Below are positions 9,668 to 19,743 of a stretch of DNA of 64,000 bases, piece after piece. The stretch's first letter is position 1; each line of letters starts with the position of its first letter. The DNA is taken from assembly GCA_038030265.1 (NCBI GenBank), contig CM075942.1, positions 248,001 through 312,000 of the forward strand, in the 5' to 3' direction. Both the position numbers and the translations under genes were made by a program. Below the pieces are notes generated by a model. The model saw only the letters and a program-made list of their open reading frames with translations. It had not been told where the DNA came from and did not search any database. Source of the stretch: Corythucha ciliata (Eukaryota; Arthropoda; Insecta; Hemiptera; Tingidae).

Positions 9668-12097
9668 TCAATTATGCTTCGTTGTGTAACTCATTTCCGC
9701 ACCACCATTGAGGTAGAGTAATTCAGAATTATCCATGCCATAAGTTTTCATTTCGAAATCTCTTCCACAGGAAAGACATATACTTTCCATGGGAAGTGAA
9801 TTACACAACAAAGTGTCAAGAACCGAGGCCCTGTGTTCATCACAATTCACGGAATCAGCCAAGTTCACGCCCATTAGATATCTTTCCGCATTGATTAGGA
9901 CATGAATGCCACAATTGTAGTTGTCGGTCTGAGGATTAATTTTCAAATGTTCGTATTGGTAGTTCAGCAGTCCATAACTTACCTGGCTACATCTATCGAT
10001 AAATGACTGTATTCCTTTCAAATACTTGAAACCAATATATTTCGAGTTCTCCAAGGAATTTTCGAATGAGTCGCAATACGTGTATTTTCGTCGTATATTG
10101 TCGATTAACAGTACCGTCCAGTGAGTGTTGGCGATGTTGATTGGTACAACTAACACATCGTGCGGTGGGATGGCTTGATTCATGACACTCCAAGTATTGA
10201 ATTCTTCGTTAATAACATTGGTGCCAATGAAGCATTCCAACGCCACAGCCGTCCTTTCGCTACGCTTCACGTACAATTGCATAGCTGCATCGATGACCTC
10301 ACCACATAACCAACTCTTAGGTCTCAGCGTTGAAATGTCACTCAATGTTAGCTGCAGAGGTACATTAAATTGTGTAATATACTTACTGATATAGACTCTT
10401 GGCAATTTCGCGTCTAATTTCATATTTCTGATGCCAAAGTAGTACCGAGCATTACGATTGCATTTTGGGCTTACGCTCAACAAATCCTTGTTTGTTTTTG
10501 TATTTTTCCTCGTGGGGGGATGCAAATTTTCCTGGTTTGATACGCTAACCTGAATTTTCTGCAAACATTTAGTTGCATTAGCAAGATTCAAGTAACCAAT
10601 TGGTTTCTTTGAATCCCTTTTGCACCACGTTTCTTCATCTTCTTTATCACAACTCAGTTGTGTTGAATCCGGTGATGCTGGTCTCTTACTGACCCTTAGA
10701 GATACCTGTTTTTTAGTGCAGCGCTTTGAGGGGATGTCATACTCAATTACCTTGATTTGAGAATTTTTCAATTTCTTTATGAGGCTAATGAATCGGTCTA
10801 CCCTCAACTTTGTTTTTCTTTCAAGGACAGCAGACTTCACTACATTGAAGTAGTTTTCCACTACGGCGTTGCTTTCACGAGGTCGCATATTTACATCACT
10901 CTGCATGATTCCGGACCACATAGCTACAAATGGAACATATTTCTTCAAAAAGTAGTCAAGAAATGTCGGATTGAAAAAAATATTCCGGCTACACGTAGTA
11001 TCGTAACCCTCATTATTTACAAGCGTCAGCGCATTACTCTTTATAACAAGAGAGCTTTGGTAAAATTTATTGCGCTTGTATTGAACTGAACTAAATTTAT
11101 CGAAATCACTGTTAATTAATTCAGTGAAATCAACCCCATCCATTTCGTCGGAAAGACCGTCACTTTCTGAGTACAGCTTTTCAAGTGCATTGCTTACTAT
11201 GACGTTATGTGTTTCACTTAGCATAACTATGCAAAACTCTTTCAGAAGAACAGTGAATTCTTCCCAAGATTTGCATCGAACCAATGCACATATTAGTGAA
11301 ACCATCTGCTTCCTTTCTATTTTACCCAAACCTAATTTAGATACATCATTGCACACGGTTTTCACAAAGTGAGCACAACACAACACGACAATAATCCACA
11401 TTGGTTGAGGACTATTTTGGTTAGTAACCCACTCGAAACATTTCGCGAAATAAATGTCTAGGCTCATTTCATTCCAAGCTAATATGACTGCTTTTATTAA
11501 TGCCAGGCTCCAATCACAAACAACTTTGGCCACCACGTCTGACAACCTCGTTGGCGCAATGGAAGATGCATACTTCAGCAACCACGAGCAAATAGAAGTA
11601 GTAGTGTGAGTGTTGGAAATAAGTTCCGTTATCGGGAATATTACAGTTTTTCCCATGTTTACACTTGGATAGGCACCAACAACAACGTAGTAGAACACCT
11701 TTCTACTTTCTTGCCCATGCACTTTCAGATCTTTTACACAAGATCCAGTTGCATCTACATGAACCACCACTTTCTGCCTAGTTGTGCTTTTTACTTTTCT
11801 TAGAGCATCGAACTGGTTTGAACTATATAAGACGCAATGCAATGGAGAAGCAACCTGCTGAATGTACTTATCATCATTTTTAATTTCTTCCCTTTGCATT
11901 TTTATGACGCTTATTAGCACGTCCTTGTCTAAATCGTTTTTCGCTAAAGCCTCTTGCTTCACTTTCCTAACCACAGCTGATGACTTTATATCCTGTAAAT
12001 GACCTTCACCTAAAACGGTTGCATCTGCTTTAAGAATAGTTTCCATTCTATATTTAAAAGCAGTTTCATGCTCTAACTTGTCTTTGGCCATGAACAT
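9668..12097 (-). CDS. MULE-type transposase fused to a Ulp1-like cysteine protease
   Basis: Uninterrupted 809-codon frame. The N-terminal two thirds looks like a Mutator-like DDE transposase: Asp115 in HVDATGS, Asp195 in VCDWSLALIKA, a CxH-type motif at Cys241-His243 (CCAHFVK) and Glu414 in NAVVENYFNVVK. After a basic Ser/Lys-rich linker (about 455-550), the C-terminus is a C48/Ulp1 SUMO-protease-like domain with the full catalytic set: His659 (THW), Asp676 (YCDSF), Gln723 (NPQTDNYNCG) and Cys729. Plant Kaonashi MULEs pair MULE and ULP domains; a one-ORF fusion in an animal is less familiar to me. The ATG lies inside a TIR-like sequence (12093-12115), so the true N-terminus (DNA-binding finger or upstream exon) may be missing. 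All catalytic residues are intact, so a recently active or domesticated protein is plausible. No second TIR was found below 9668. Confidence 0.8.
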   Translation of the reverse strand: MFMAKDKLEHETAFKYRMETILKADATVLGEGHLQDIKSSAVVRKVKQEALAKNDLDKDVLISVIKMQREEIKNDDKYIQQVASPLHCVLYSSNQFDALRKVKSTTRQKVVVHVDATGSCVKDLKVHGQESRKVFYYVVVGAYPSVNMGKTVIFPITELISNTHTTTSICSWLLKYASSIAPTRLSDVVAKVVCDWSLALIKAVILAWNEMSLDIYFAKCFEWVTNQNSPQPMWIIVVLCCAHFVKTVCNDVSKLGLGKIERKQMVSLICALVRCKSWEEFTVLLKEFCIVMLSETHNVIVSNALEKLYSESDGLSDEMDGVDFTELINSDFDKFSSVQYKRNKFYQSSLVIKSNALTLVNNEGYDTTCSRNIFFNPTFLDYFLKKYVPFVAMWSGIMQSDVNMRPRESNAVVENYFNVVKSAVLERKTKLRVDRFISLIKKLKNSQIKVIEYDIPSKRCTKKQVSLRVSKRPASPDSTQLSCDKEDEETWCKRDSKKPIGYLNLANATKCLQKIQVSVSNQENLHPPTRKNTKTNKDLLSVSPKCNRNARYYFGIRNMKLDAKLPRVYISKYITQFNVPLQLTLSDISTLRPKSWLCGEVIDAAMQLYVKRSERTAVALECFIGTNVINEEFNTWSVMNQAIPPHDVLVVPINIANTHWTVLLIDNIRRKYTYCDSFENSLENSKYIGFKYLKGIQSFIDRCSQVSYGLLNYQYEHLKINPQTDNYNCGIHVLINAERYLMGVNLADSVNCDEHRASVLDTLLCNSLPMESICLSCGRDFEMKTYGMDNSELLYLNGGAEMSYTTKHN

Positions 12098-12115
12098 AGA
12101 GCTTGTGAACGGGCC
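12093..12115 (-). repeat. TIR-like end sequence shared with a MITE at 46441-46575
   Basis: The 23 bp AACATAGAGCTTGTGAACGGGCC are identical to 46553-46575, the right TIR of a 135-bp MITE with TAAA target duplications. Here they overlap the first codon of the Ulp1-transposase ORF, so this is either the end of the autonomous element or an independent insertion that truncated the gene. Confidence 0.7.
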
Positions 12116-12221
12116 TTAAACACATTTTTCTACCGTGATAAATTAAAATATTCAACTCAATTTAGACTTGATGTGCACGCGTAACTAAAGCATGTTATTT
12201 AATTCGCATTCAAACTTTCAG

Positions 12222-12416
12222 ATGGCTGATAATGTACAACAAGTGGTTGAAGCGGCGAATCAAGCCGAGAATCAAGCGCCGCCGGCGAATCAACCAGAGG
12301 ATCCAGCCCCACATCAAGAACATCCTCCACAGGATGTTGGGCGCGGCCGTCCTGCCCGTCGGAGGGGCGGACGAGGCACAAGAGGGAGAGGTCGCCATAA
12401 TATGTCTCAATTGTAA
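12222..12416 (+). CDS. Small Gln/Pro and Arg-Gly-rich ORF (hypothetical)
   Basis: A 64-residue frame starting ATG 12222 directly after a TTTCAG acceptor-like sequence. The first half is Ala/Asn/Gln/Pro/Glu-rich (ANQAENQAPPANQPEDPAP). The second half is an RGG-like basic tail (GRGRPARRRGGRGTRGRGR). It is head-to-head with the Ulp1-transposase, about 100 bp away. RGG tails bind nucleic acids in many proteins, but at this length and composition the frame may be accidental. I recognise no homologue. Confidence 0.25.
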   Translation: MADNVQQVVEAANQAENQAPPANQPEDPAPHQEHPPQDVGRGRPARRRGGRGTRGRGRHNMSQL

Positions 12417-13191
12417 GCAATAACATCATAACAAGAAGGCGATAAATAGCTCATTAATGTAATATTACCGTTGTTGTTGACACAGTTACTTCGGTAATGT
12501 CCAAAAACTGGTAATTATTAACAGCACGCCATACCAGCGGGGCCGTGGGCGGCGGGGCGGCCGACGCGGAGCCGGCAGGGGGCAGGGGGGGCAGAATGAA
12601 GTTTGAGAAAATAAAAATTTTGAGTTTTACTAAATTAAGAAGACTAAAAATTATTTCAATTTCCAACATACTATGCGAATTTTCATACCAAGGACTTAAC
12701 CACCAAAAATGCAGGTTAGTTGAGAAAAGTCAGTGTAAAAGTCAGTGGGGGCGGCATGCTATTTCCAGCGTACCCTCAGTAATCGGCTCGCCGTTCTCTT
12801 ATATGCCACCCGCCCACTTTTCTCACCTATTCCATCCCGATCCACTTTGAACTTAAATAAATACGCTAAAAACGCCCCTATCCACCCGAAAAAACCGGCA
12901 CTCACAAACCCCCCCCCCCCAACCTTACTCCCTTCCAACACAGCAGCACAACTCCCGCCGAAAAACGGACTTTGGACTACGACCATAGAGATAATATAAC
13001 CCAATCTTTTGCAACCACGTCGACCACGCTTCCACGCTGGAACTCGCAGAAAAGAAACCGCAACACTGCCTTACGTCCACGACACCACGCCCTCCACCGT
13101 CAACCGAAAGTAACGACTAAGGCGCCAATACCCGCTCTACGGAGCGCACAAAAAAGGTGTGGGACACACCTTAACCCGGGCAGGACGGCAG
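12417..13191. other. Unassigned sequence, possibly retroelement 3' remnant
   Basis: Holds a GC-rich patch at 12535-12595, C homopolymers (about 12910) and short open stretches without recognisable domains. The purine-rich GGGCAGGACGGCAG just before 13192 could be a polypurine tract of the LTR that follows. No gene called. Confidence 0.4.
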
Positions 13192-13725
13192 TGTAACGGT
13201 CCAGCTTCTCCTAAACCCTCAATTCGCCCAAAATATCAAAATTAATAAATTAGTAAACCTCCCCTTCGTCCCATCATAATTCCCAATACAAAGAAACCCC
13301 GCAATTCCCCACCATCTCCAACTGTGCGAATTGAGGGCAAAGGAAATTCGGCGGCGTGAGAACCTGCAGCGGTCAGCAGACCCAAAAATATATAAGCGGG
13401 TGCAGTTCTGGACTCTCGCTCGTTTCGCTCGCTTCGGTCAGGCTCGTCAACTTGTCACCACACGCTCGTCGCTCGGTCCAAGTCTCCGACGCTGCTGCCC
13501 CCCCCCCCCCAGTCGTCATCAAAGTCACCCCCATCCCGTGCCTAGTCTCCCGCGGTCCAGGAATTGTGAATAAATGTACAGATATTAAGTATAGTCGTGT
13601 CGTAAAACAAACCTAGTTAAGTCTTTGCGTCCGTCATTCAAATCGGGCCCCTTTCCAGTCACCCTTTTCCCCGATTTCCTTTCCTGTGCGGGCCTAACGA
13701 GCCACCCTCGTATCCACCCGTCACA
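13192..13725 (+). repeat. LTR-like segment with TATA box and polyadenylation signal
   Basis: TG...CA termini (TGTAACGGTCC to CACCCGTCACA), a TATA box AATATATAAGCGGG at about 13387 and AATAAA at about 13569. It resembles the organisation of the gypsy LTR at 36538-37021. No good target duplication is seen (GCAG versus CAAG). Three bases after its end lies a consensus splice donor (GTAAGT, 13729) that leads to the YqaJ gene, so it may act as that gene's promoter and first exon. It could equally be a non-retroviral promoter region. Confidence 0.45.
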
Positions 13726-13811
13726 CAAGTAAGTCATTTTTGTTGATTTTTGAGCACGTTCGCTTCCCAGTACCCTGATGTACGCTTTTTTTTGCAGGTT
13801 TTGGGACCTGA

Positions 13812-14912
13812 ATGAGCGAAGGAGGTTGTCGGATCACAGCATCGAGGGCTGACGAACTTTTGAATCAAACAGGTGAATGGTAACTTTACCTAACCATGAC
13901 TCATGAGCGGTTAGTTGATGGAAGATTTTATTTCAGGCCGTCGATCTCTCCCCAAAGAAGATCGTTTGAGATGTGCTTGGGTCAACGACAACGCGCTGTG
14001 GGTGAATGACGATACTGTTCAGGTGAAAACTTGCTGTATCTCAATCGTGAAATCAATGAAGGGTACGGATACTTTACAGATTTGTTTGACCACCCTGTTG
14101 TCCCACGACGCATGGCAACGTGAGAGAAAACGGAGGATAACTGGTGAGTCCTTGCCTCTACTGAACGTGGATTGTTTACTCACTTTTAATTGAACTCATT
14201 TCAGCTAGCAAATGTTACTCCCTTTTGACGTATTCTCGAGGGAAAGGAGCGACCGGTGATGCAAATTGGGAGCGTAAGGCACTGGAGTTTACGTCGCCCC
14301 CAAGTCTTGACCTGCCGGCGTTAAATTACGGGTTAGCTTCCGAAAGTCTTGCTCGCAAAGCGTACGTAAGAAGGCATGCGGACGAAGAGATGGTGACATG
14401 TGGCCTCATTGTTCCCCACAACGCGCTGTGGTTTGGCTGTAGTCCGGATGGAGTTGTTTTTATTGATAGCAGTCCGTCACACGTTATTGAGATAAAGTGT
14501 CCTGTTGCCGGAAAGAAGTTGGGTCCACAGGAGTTATTGTCGACAATAACAGATGGAAAACTTTACCCAAATCGGTAAAACGTGACTCATGTGATATCAT
14601 TGCTCTTTGTCATAAATGTACTTGGTGTTAAATAAGTTATTTCATAATTGCAGGTTCTTGGATAAAAACTTAGACACGTACGAGCTACGCAAGAAGCACC
14701 ACTATTACGGTCAAATACAATTTACATTGGCCATCACGAATTTAACTCGAGCGGTTTTCATTGTTTATTCCTCGCGGGATGATGACATTTTTGAGGTGGA
14801 AGTTGCGAGGGATGATGAATTCATTATTGAATTAAGCACCGTTCTTGGCACGACGTATTTTTCGAAATTATTGCCTTTCTTTTGTGGGTGTGGAAAACGT
14901 CCTAATAAATGA
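13812..14912 (+). CDS. YqaJ-type (PD-(D/E)XK) nuclease, four exons
   Basis: Exons deduced from GT/AG sites that keep phase: 13812-13872, 13937-14143, 14205-14574, 14654-14912; introns are 64, 61 and 79 nt. The spliced frame is open for about 298 codons from ATG 13812. It matches the YqaJ/lambda-exonuclease fold: the R(R)ITAS segment across intron 2, the helix YGLASESLARKAY, then GCSPDGVV and VIEIKCP (catalytic Asp and Glu-x-Lys), and HYYGQIQ (the conserved Gln). YqaJ proteins are phage-type recombination nucleases, and in animals they are often carried by ISL2EU-like transposons. A 5' UTR intron (13729-13797) links the gene to the LTR-like region upstream. Unlike the YqaJ at 43071-44926, no SWIM finger is present. 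No flanking TIRs were recognised, so whether it is a transposon gene or a domesticated one is open. Confidence 0.7.
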
Positions 14913-15099
14913 CTATTACTGACTTGACTACTTTGTATTACTGACTTAATACATTGAATACTATTTTAATTTTACATAACACTAAATATATTTTACAGTA
15001 GATATTACTTGTCCCCCCCTTGTATTATTATTTTTAGGGCTATCAACAGAATTGACAAGACATTACATATAGGAGGGGAGCCCACGATGCTAAATGGGG
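14913..15099. other. AT-rich 3' flank of the YqaJ gene
   Basis: AATAAA at about 14906 and TACTGACTT repeats; no gene seen. Confidence 0.4.
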
Positions 15100-15640
15100 A
15101 TTTACTCGAGCGTCGTAGAGACCTAATGGGTTGCAAAGCTTAGATGATAAAAAGATAAAATTGTTATATGATGCACACCTTTTCAACGGTGGGGGGAGCG
15201 GCTATAGACTTTCAAAAATGTAAAAAAAAAAAACTGTTGTATGGGCATTCTCGAGCGCGTCAGTTATTTACAGCATCAATTGTCTCCGTATTTTTAATGA
15301 AGTATGCATGTTAATCTGACAGTTTGCATGGTGGGGGTGGTCGTACGTAAGGGTTGAAAATGAAAAAAAAAAAAATTAATCGAGCGCGTCACATTTTCTT
15401 AGGGAATGTTAAGTGAACCTAAAATAAGCTCTCATTCAATAATCTGACGATTTGGAGGTGACGCAAACTCGTGGCCCTTATCAGAATGTGCATAAAAAAA
15501 TCGTCATAGCGCGTCAGATTAAGATATATATGCTTCATACTGACGTTCTAAACGTGCTCTCTAGTAATCTGACGATTATCTGGAGGGATTCGCCTAATCT
15601 GACAGTTTTTTTAAAAAAATTCGCCCTATATTTAGTGCCT
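15100..15640 (+). repeat. Diverged tandem repeat, unit about 130 bp
   Basis: The motif CTCGAGCGCGTCAGATT recurs at about 15105, 15250, 15378 and 15505. Each copy is followed by AATCTGAC-type motifs and, in the first three units, a G-rich stretch and an oligo(A) run. An inverted copy of the unit start, with AGTAAATCCC, is at about 15945-15970. Noncoding; possibly subterminal repeats of an unseen element. Confidence 0.5.
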
Positions 15641-15722
15641 AAGTCCTAGTTTTCTGCACCATTTTCGAAAGAGTAAGTTGAGGTTAACTGAAATTGTGAT
15701 GTAAAGGACCTTTTTCTACAAT

Positions 15723-15750
15723 AGTTGAATAATGATAACATTATTCAACT
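15723..15750. repeat. Perfect 12-bp hairpin
   Basis: AGTTGAATAATG, four bases (ATAA), CATTATTCAACT. The half-motif TTATTCAAC/GTTGAATAA also occurs at about 15790 and 15917, flanking the small MITE between them. Confidence 0.6.
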
Positions 15751-15812
15751 GATATGAGAGAGAAAAGCGCAATTTTTTAAAAAACTTAATTATTCAACAC
15801 ATATGGCAACCT

Positions 15813-15907
15813 ATTCAGTAAAATTTAGCGCCGGCGCTATCCACCCGTCTTCCCGAATTGGAACATATGTTTCACACAAGACGGGTGGGCGCTAAGTTTC
15901 ACTGAAT
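15813..15907. mobile_element. 95-bp hairpin MITE
   Basis: Inverted ends ATTCAGTAAAATTTAGCGCC and GGCGCTAAGTTTCACTGAAT, with an inner inverted pair CACCCGTCTT/AAGACGGGTG. No coding sequence. Confidence 0.6.
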
Positions 15908-15994
15908 TGGCCCCAAGAGTTGAATAATGACTATCCGCAGTATGTTGATCTGACGCGCTTGAGTAAATCCCGAAATCCCCTCTTGGGCGCCCCT

Positions 15995-16984
15995 ACTAAT
16001 AGACCAAGAGCTAGCGACGTAAAAAGTGCAACCATTTGCATACTTTTCTTACCTAGCGCATAATATCGAGAATAATTCCTTAATAGTGGGAAAAATTGTC
16101 TGCCTCCATTTGGACGTGACGAAACCGGTGGCATACGGCATCAAAGATTCACTTGTGGGGAGAAGTAACATAAATTCCGATCAGACGGCAAAGACGTTCT
16201 ATTCACGTGATTACGCATTGAAAAATATGGGGAATTGAATATTACATCTAATGCTATCAGGTTCCATGGCGTCGAGCCAATGGCAAAGTCGTGAAAGCTT
16301 AAAACCCTCCAATTTGAAGTATCGGTTTTCGGTGTCAGGGTACTGTTTTCCGGGGGAAAATGAGATGAGAAATCTGAAAAAAAATATTATAAAAAATCTA
16401 TGATGAACAGTTTTTATGCTACCGTAGAAAAACAGTGTCACGTCAGGTAAGAACACACCCCAAAAAATATTTTAGGCTGCAGCGTGTGTAAAATTATGGT
16501 TACTTTCACCACGAAATATGAAAATTCATAATACGCATTTTCCATGCCCTGTGAATCAGAGTACAGCCGATGGGATCTTTCAAAATGCATCGAATAAATA
16601 AAAAGGGATTCGATACTAGAATTTTTCATCCCTCTTCTTCTAATAGGCCCCATATACCCTGACACCGACAAGCGGTATTTCAAATTAAATAAGGGCTTTT
16701 CGACTTTTCCTTTGGCTCGCAGCCGCAATACCCGTTAGAATGAAACGTAATATTCATTTCCCAATATTTTCCACTGCGTTATCACGAGAATAAAACGCAT
16801 TTGCCGTCTGGCCGGAATTTTTGTTACTTCTCCCCACAAGTGCGTCTGCCATCGGTTTCGTCACGTCCAAATTGAGGCAGACAATTTTTTCCACTATTAG
16901 GGAATTATTCTCGATTTTATGTGCTGGGTAAGAAAAGTATGCAAATGGTCGCACTTTTTACGTTGCTGGCTCTTGGACTATAAT
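15995..16984. mobile_element. 1 kb foldback element
   Basis: The left arm (about 15995-16345) and right arm (about 16655-16984) are inverse complements, for example CGTAAAAAGTGCAACCATTTG versus its complement near 16945. The loop is about 310 bp. Diverged and noncoding. Confidence 0.7.
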
Positions 16985-17112
16985 ATATTTTCAGTACATG
17001 TTAAAAATTGTAGCTATAATCGGTTTGAAAACAATGACAGGATGCGCGTAAGAAGCGAAGCATTATTCAAAATTTTATCCCGAACATACTACATTATCAA
17101 GTAATAAAAAAA

Positions 17113-17508
17113 GTTCCGACAGCAGCCTGTCGGGAAAAGTGCATTTCATTCATGCGACAATCGAGTCAAACCTCATAAGTTAGAACGAGATCAATCAATT
17201 ATGAATGACATTTAAGCCGTGGTATAGAAAGTCGAATCATAAAATCGTGTTTCTTTTTACCTCAGCCCCCTCTTTTGGCACCAACTGAGGGGGAACAAAA
17301 TGAGGAAAATGAAAAATAAAACAGAGTCGGTTTGGTTGCCTGCACGATATGGGAAGGCGGACTCTTGTTAGAGGAGTTATTTGCAATTAAAATCTTTATC
17401 CCGGCCTAAATTTCATTCATAATTGATTGATCTCGTTCTAACTTATGAGGTTTGACTCGATTGTCGTATGAATGAAATGCACTTTTCCCGACAGGCTGCT
17501 GTCGGAAC
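17113..17508. mobile_element. 396-bp MITE with 105-bp TIRs
   Basis: The ends GTTCCGACAGCAGCCTGTCGG are inverted at both termini and the TIRs match over about 105 bp with only a few differences. The first 22 bases of each TIR are themselves a hairpin (CCGACAG-CAGC-CTGTCGG). The flanks are A-rich (AAA on both sides). Confidence 0.8.
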
Positions 17509-18101
17509 AAAACTTTTTTCAGATTACGTTAATTTTCAGATCAGTTACATTAGGTTAAATGGTATGTCACAATTTCATCATTGCGGAATGCGGAGTGCCT
17601 GGGTTCAAATCCGAAACAATTTTTTTAAATTGTTTTTTGTTCCTCCCTTTTTGGCCCACCTCAGGATTTTTCACTCAAGATTTATTAGGCTGTAGGCAAA
17701 TCAAATAAAAGAGACGGCTCAAATTACAATGTCAATGAAATTTTTTGGTAATTGGGTGGTCCAGTAAGGCATAGCGTTAATTTAATAGCTCCTCTCCGCT
17801 CAGAACTCCCCTGCCATATCAACGGATTTGGTTCACTAGGGTCTCATACGAAAGCGCGTTCATTTCTCAGTACTCGAGTCAATTTTGGGGGCAATTGAAG
17901 CAACAGCCGTGCGGTAGCGAATTTTCAACTAATTCAAACCCCTCTTTCACACCGTTCCCGTGGACCGATTCATCTGGATCACGAACTCGTCCGAGATATT
18001 CACGCTATTGATTTTTAGACCAAATTTGGTTGCCCTAAGTCAAAAATTGCGACCGTGATCGTGCTAACAAGCGAGGGGCCATATATACATATATACACAT
18101 A
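17509..18101. other. Unassigned AT-rich sequence
   Basis: No domain, repeat pair or RNA gene recognised here. Confidence 0.4.
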
Positions 18102-19596
18102 CAGGGTGGTCGGTTTTGAGTAGCAAAAAATAAATTGGGTAATAGTACACCAAAAATGGGATAAAAAAGTCCTATTCGGATAGTGGCCTATCTCTTTTTG
18201 TTTTCGAGTAATATTTTTTTTAGTGATTTTTAGGCGCAACTGTATTTTTCAACGAAAAACTGCTATTTCTCAGCTTCTACTTCACTTTTTTTCAAAAGTA
18301 ATGGCAGTTTCGTAATCTACGGAAAATTTTCTATGGGAGGAATGCAAAATCAATATTCTAAATGGTCAAAAGCGCCTAAAAACGTAACGTTTTCGTTGCG
18401 TCACTGCAAAAAACAAAAATTTGACTTCAAACAACAATTTACTGTGTCGCCAAAAATTGCTTCACACGTTGTCAAGCGTCATAAAAACTTCTCCGTTTTC
18501 CCAGCTTTCCAACGGTGTACTCGAAAGTGGAATTATCTCCCTCCTTTGACAAACAAATTCGAAAAGAAGCGAAAAAGTCATACATTTTGGGCTAAAAATG
18601 TGAATGATAACAGGTGCCAAAATTCATTTGAATTGCTTTCTTTCTTGAGAAATCCAAGCTCTGTCATAGTAAAAATTAAAATAATATTGCATTTGAAGAA
18701 TAAACAACAAATTTACACACAACCAACTCAAAAATTATAAAAATGATGAGTTGTGCGCATTTAGGGCACCTGCTGGTTTTTTATTTAAGTAGCGAAAAAG
18801 TCATACATTTTGGGCTAAAAATATGAATAATGACGGGCACGAGAAATGAGACGGTACGAGAAATGAGAAAACGAGCACGAGAGTGCATCAGGAATGGTGG
18901 CGGGCACTTCGAGTAGCTGCTTAAATAAAAAACCAGCAGACGCCCTAAATTCGCACACCTCTTCGTCCATTTTATTAATTTTTTATTTGTTGTTTATTCT
19001 TCAAATGCAATGTTATTTTAATTTTTCCTGTGCCAGAGCTTGGATTTCTCAAGAAAGAGAGCAAAACAAATGAATTTTGGCACCTGTTATTATTCACATT
19101 TTTAGCCCAAAATGTATGACTTTTTCGCTTCTTTTCGAATTTTATTGTCAAAGGATGGAGATAATTCCACTTTCGAGTACACCGTTGGAAAGCTGGGAAA
19201 ACGGAGAAGTTTTTATGACGCTTGACAACGTGTGAAGCAATTTTTGGCGACACAGTAAATTGTTGTTTGAAGTCAAATTTTTGTTTTTTGCAGTGACGCA
19301 ACGAAAACGTTACGTTTTTAGGCGCTTTTGACCATTTAGAATATTGATTTTGCATTCCTCCCATAGAAAATTTTCCGTAGATTACGAAACTGCCATTACT
19401 TTTGAAAAAAAGTGAAGTAGAAACTGAGAAATAGCAGTTTTTCGTTGAAAAATACAGTTGCGCCTAAAAATCACTAAAAAAAATATTACTCGAAAACAAA
19501 AAGAGATAGGCCACTATCCGAATAGGACTTTTTTATCCCATTTTCGGTCTACTATTACCCAATTTTTTTTTTGCTACTCAAAACCGACCACCCGTA
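18102..19596. mobile_element. 1.5 kb long-arm foldback element
   Basis: The left arm (18102-18793) and right arm (18912-19596) are close inverse complements with only scattered differences; the loop is about 118 bp. Ends read ACAGGGTGGTCGG. Each arm carries the mirror-image ORF beginning MGGMQNQYSKWSKAP (18333-18740 plus, 135 codons; 18975-19364 minus, 129 codons), a Lys/Phe-rich frame of unknown function that may be non-coding. A third copy of the outer 120 bp is at 52529-52647. Confidence 0.8.
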
Positions 19597-19743
19597 TAGC
19601 AAATCGAACCGACCTCGGATTCGTGTTCTAGGGGTTCTGAAACGTGAAAAAAAAGTATCACAACCCATATGTGCGACCATCAGGGCGAGACCAATAGTGC
19701 ATTTTTTGAATGAAATGCACTAAAAAACAAGAACTAAACGTTC

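Noticed and set aside
18333..19364. The MGGMQNQYSKW ORFs as a conserved gene
   Set aside because: Mirror-image presence is explained by the inverted repeat; no known family matches, so reported only within the foldback element.
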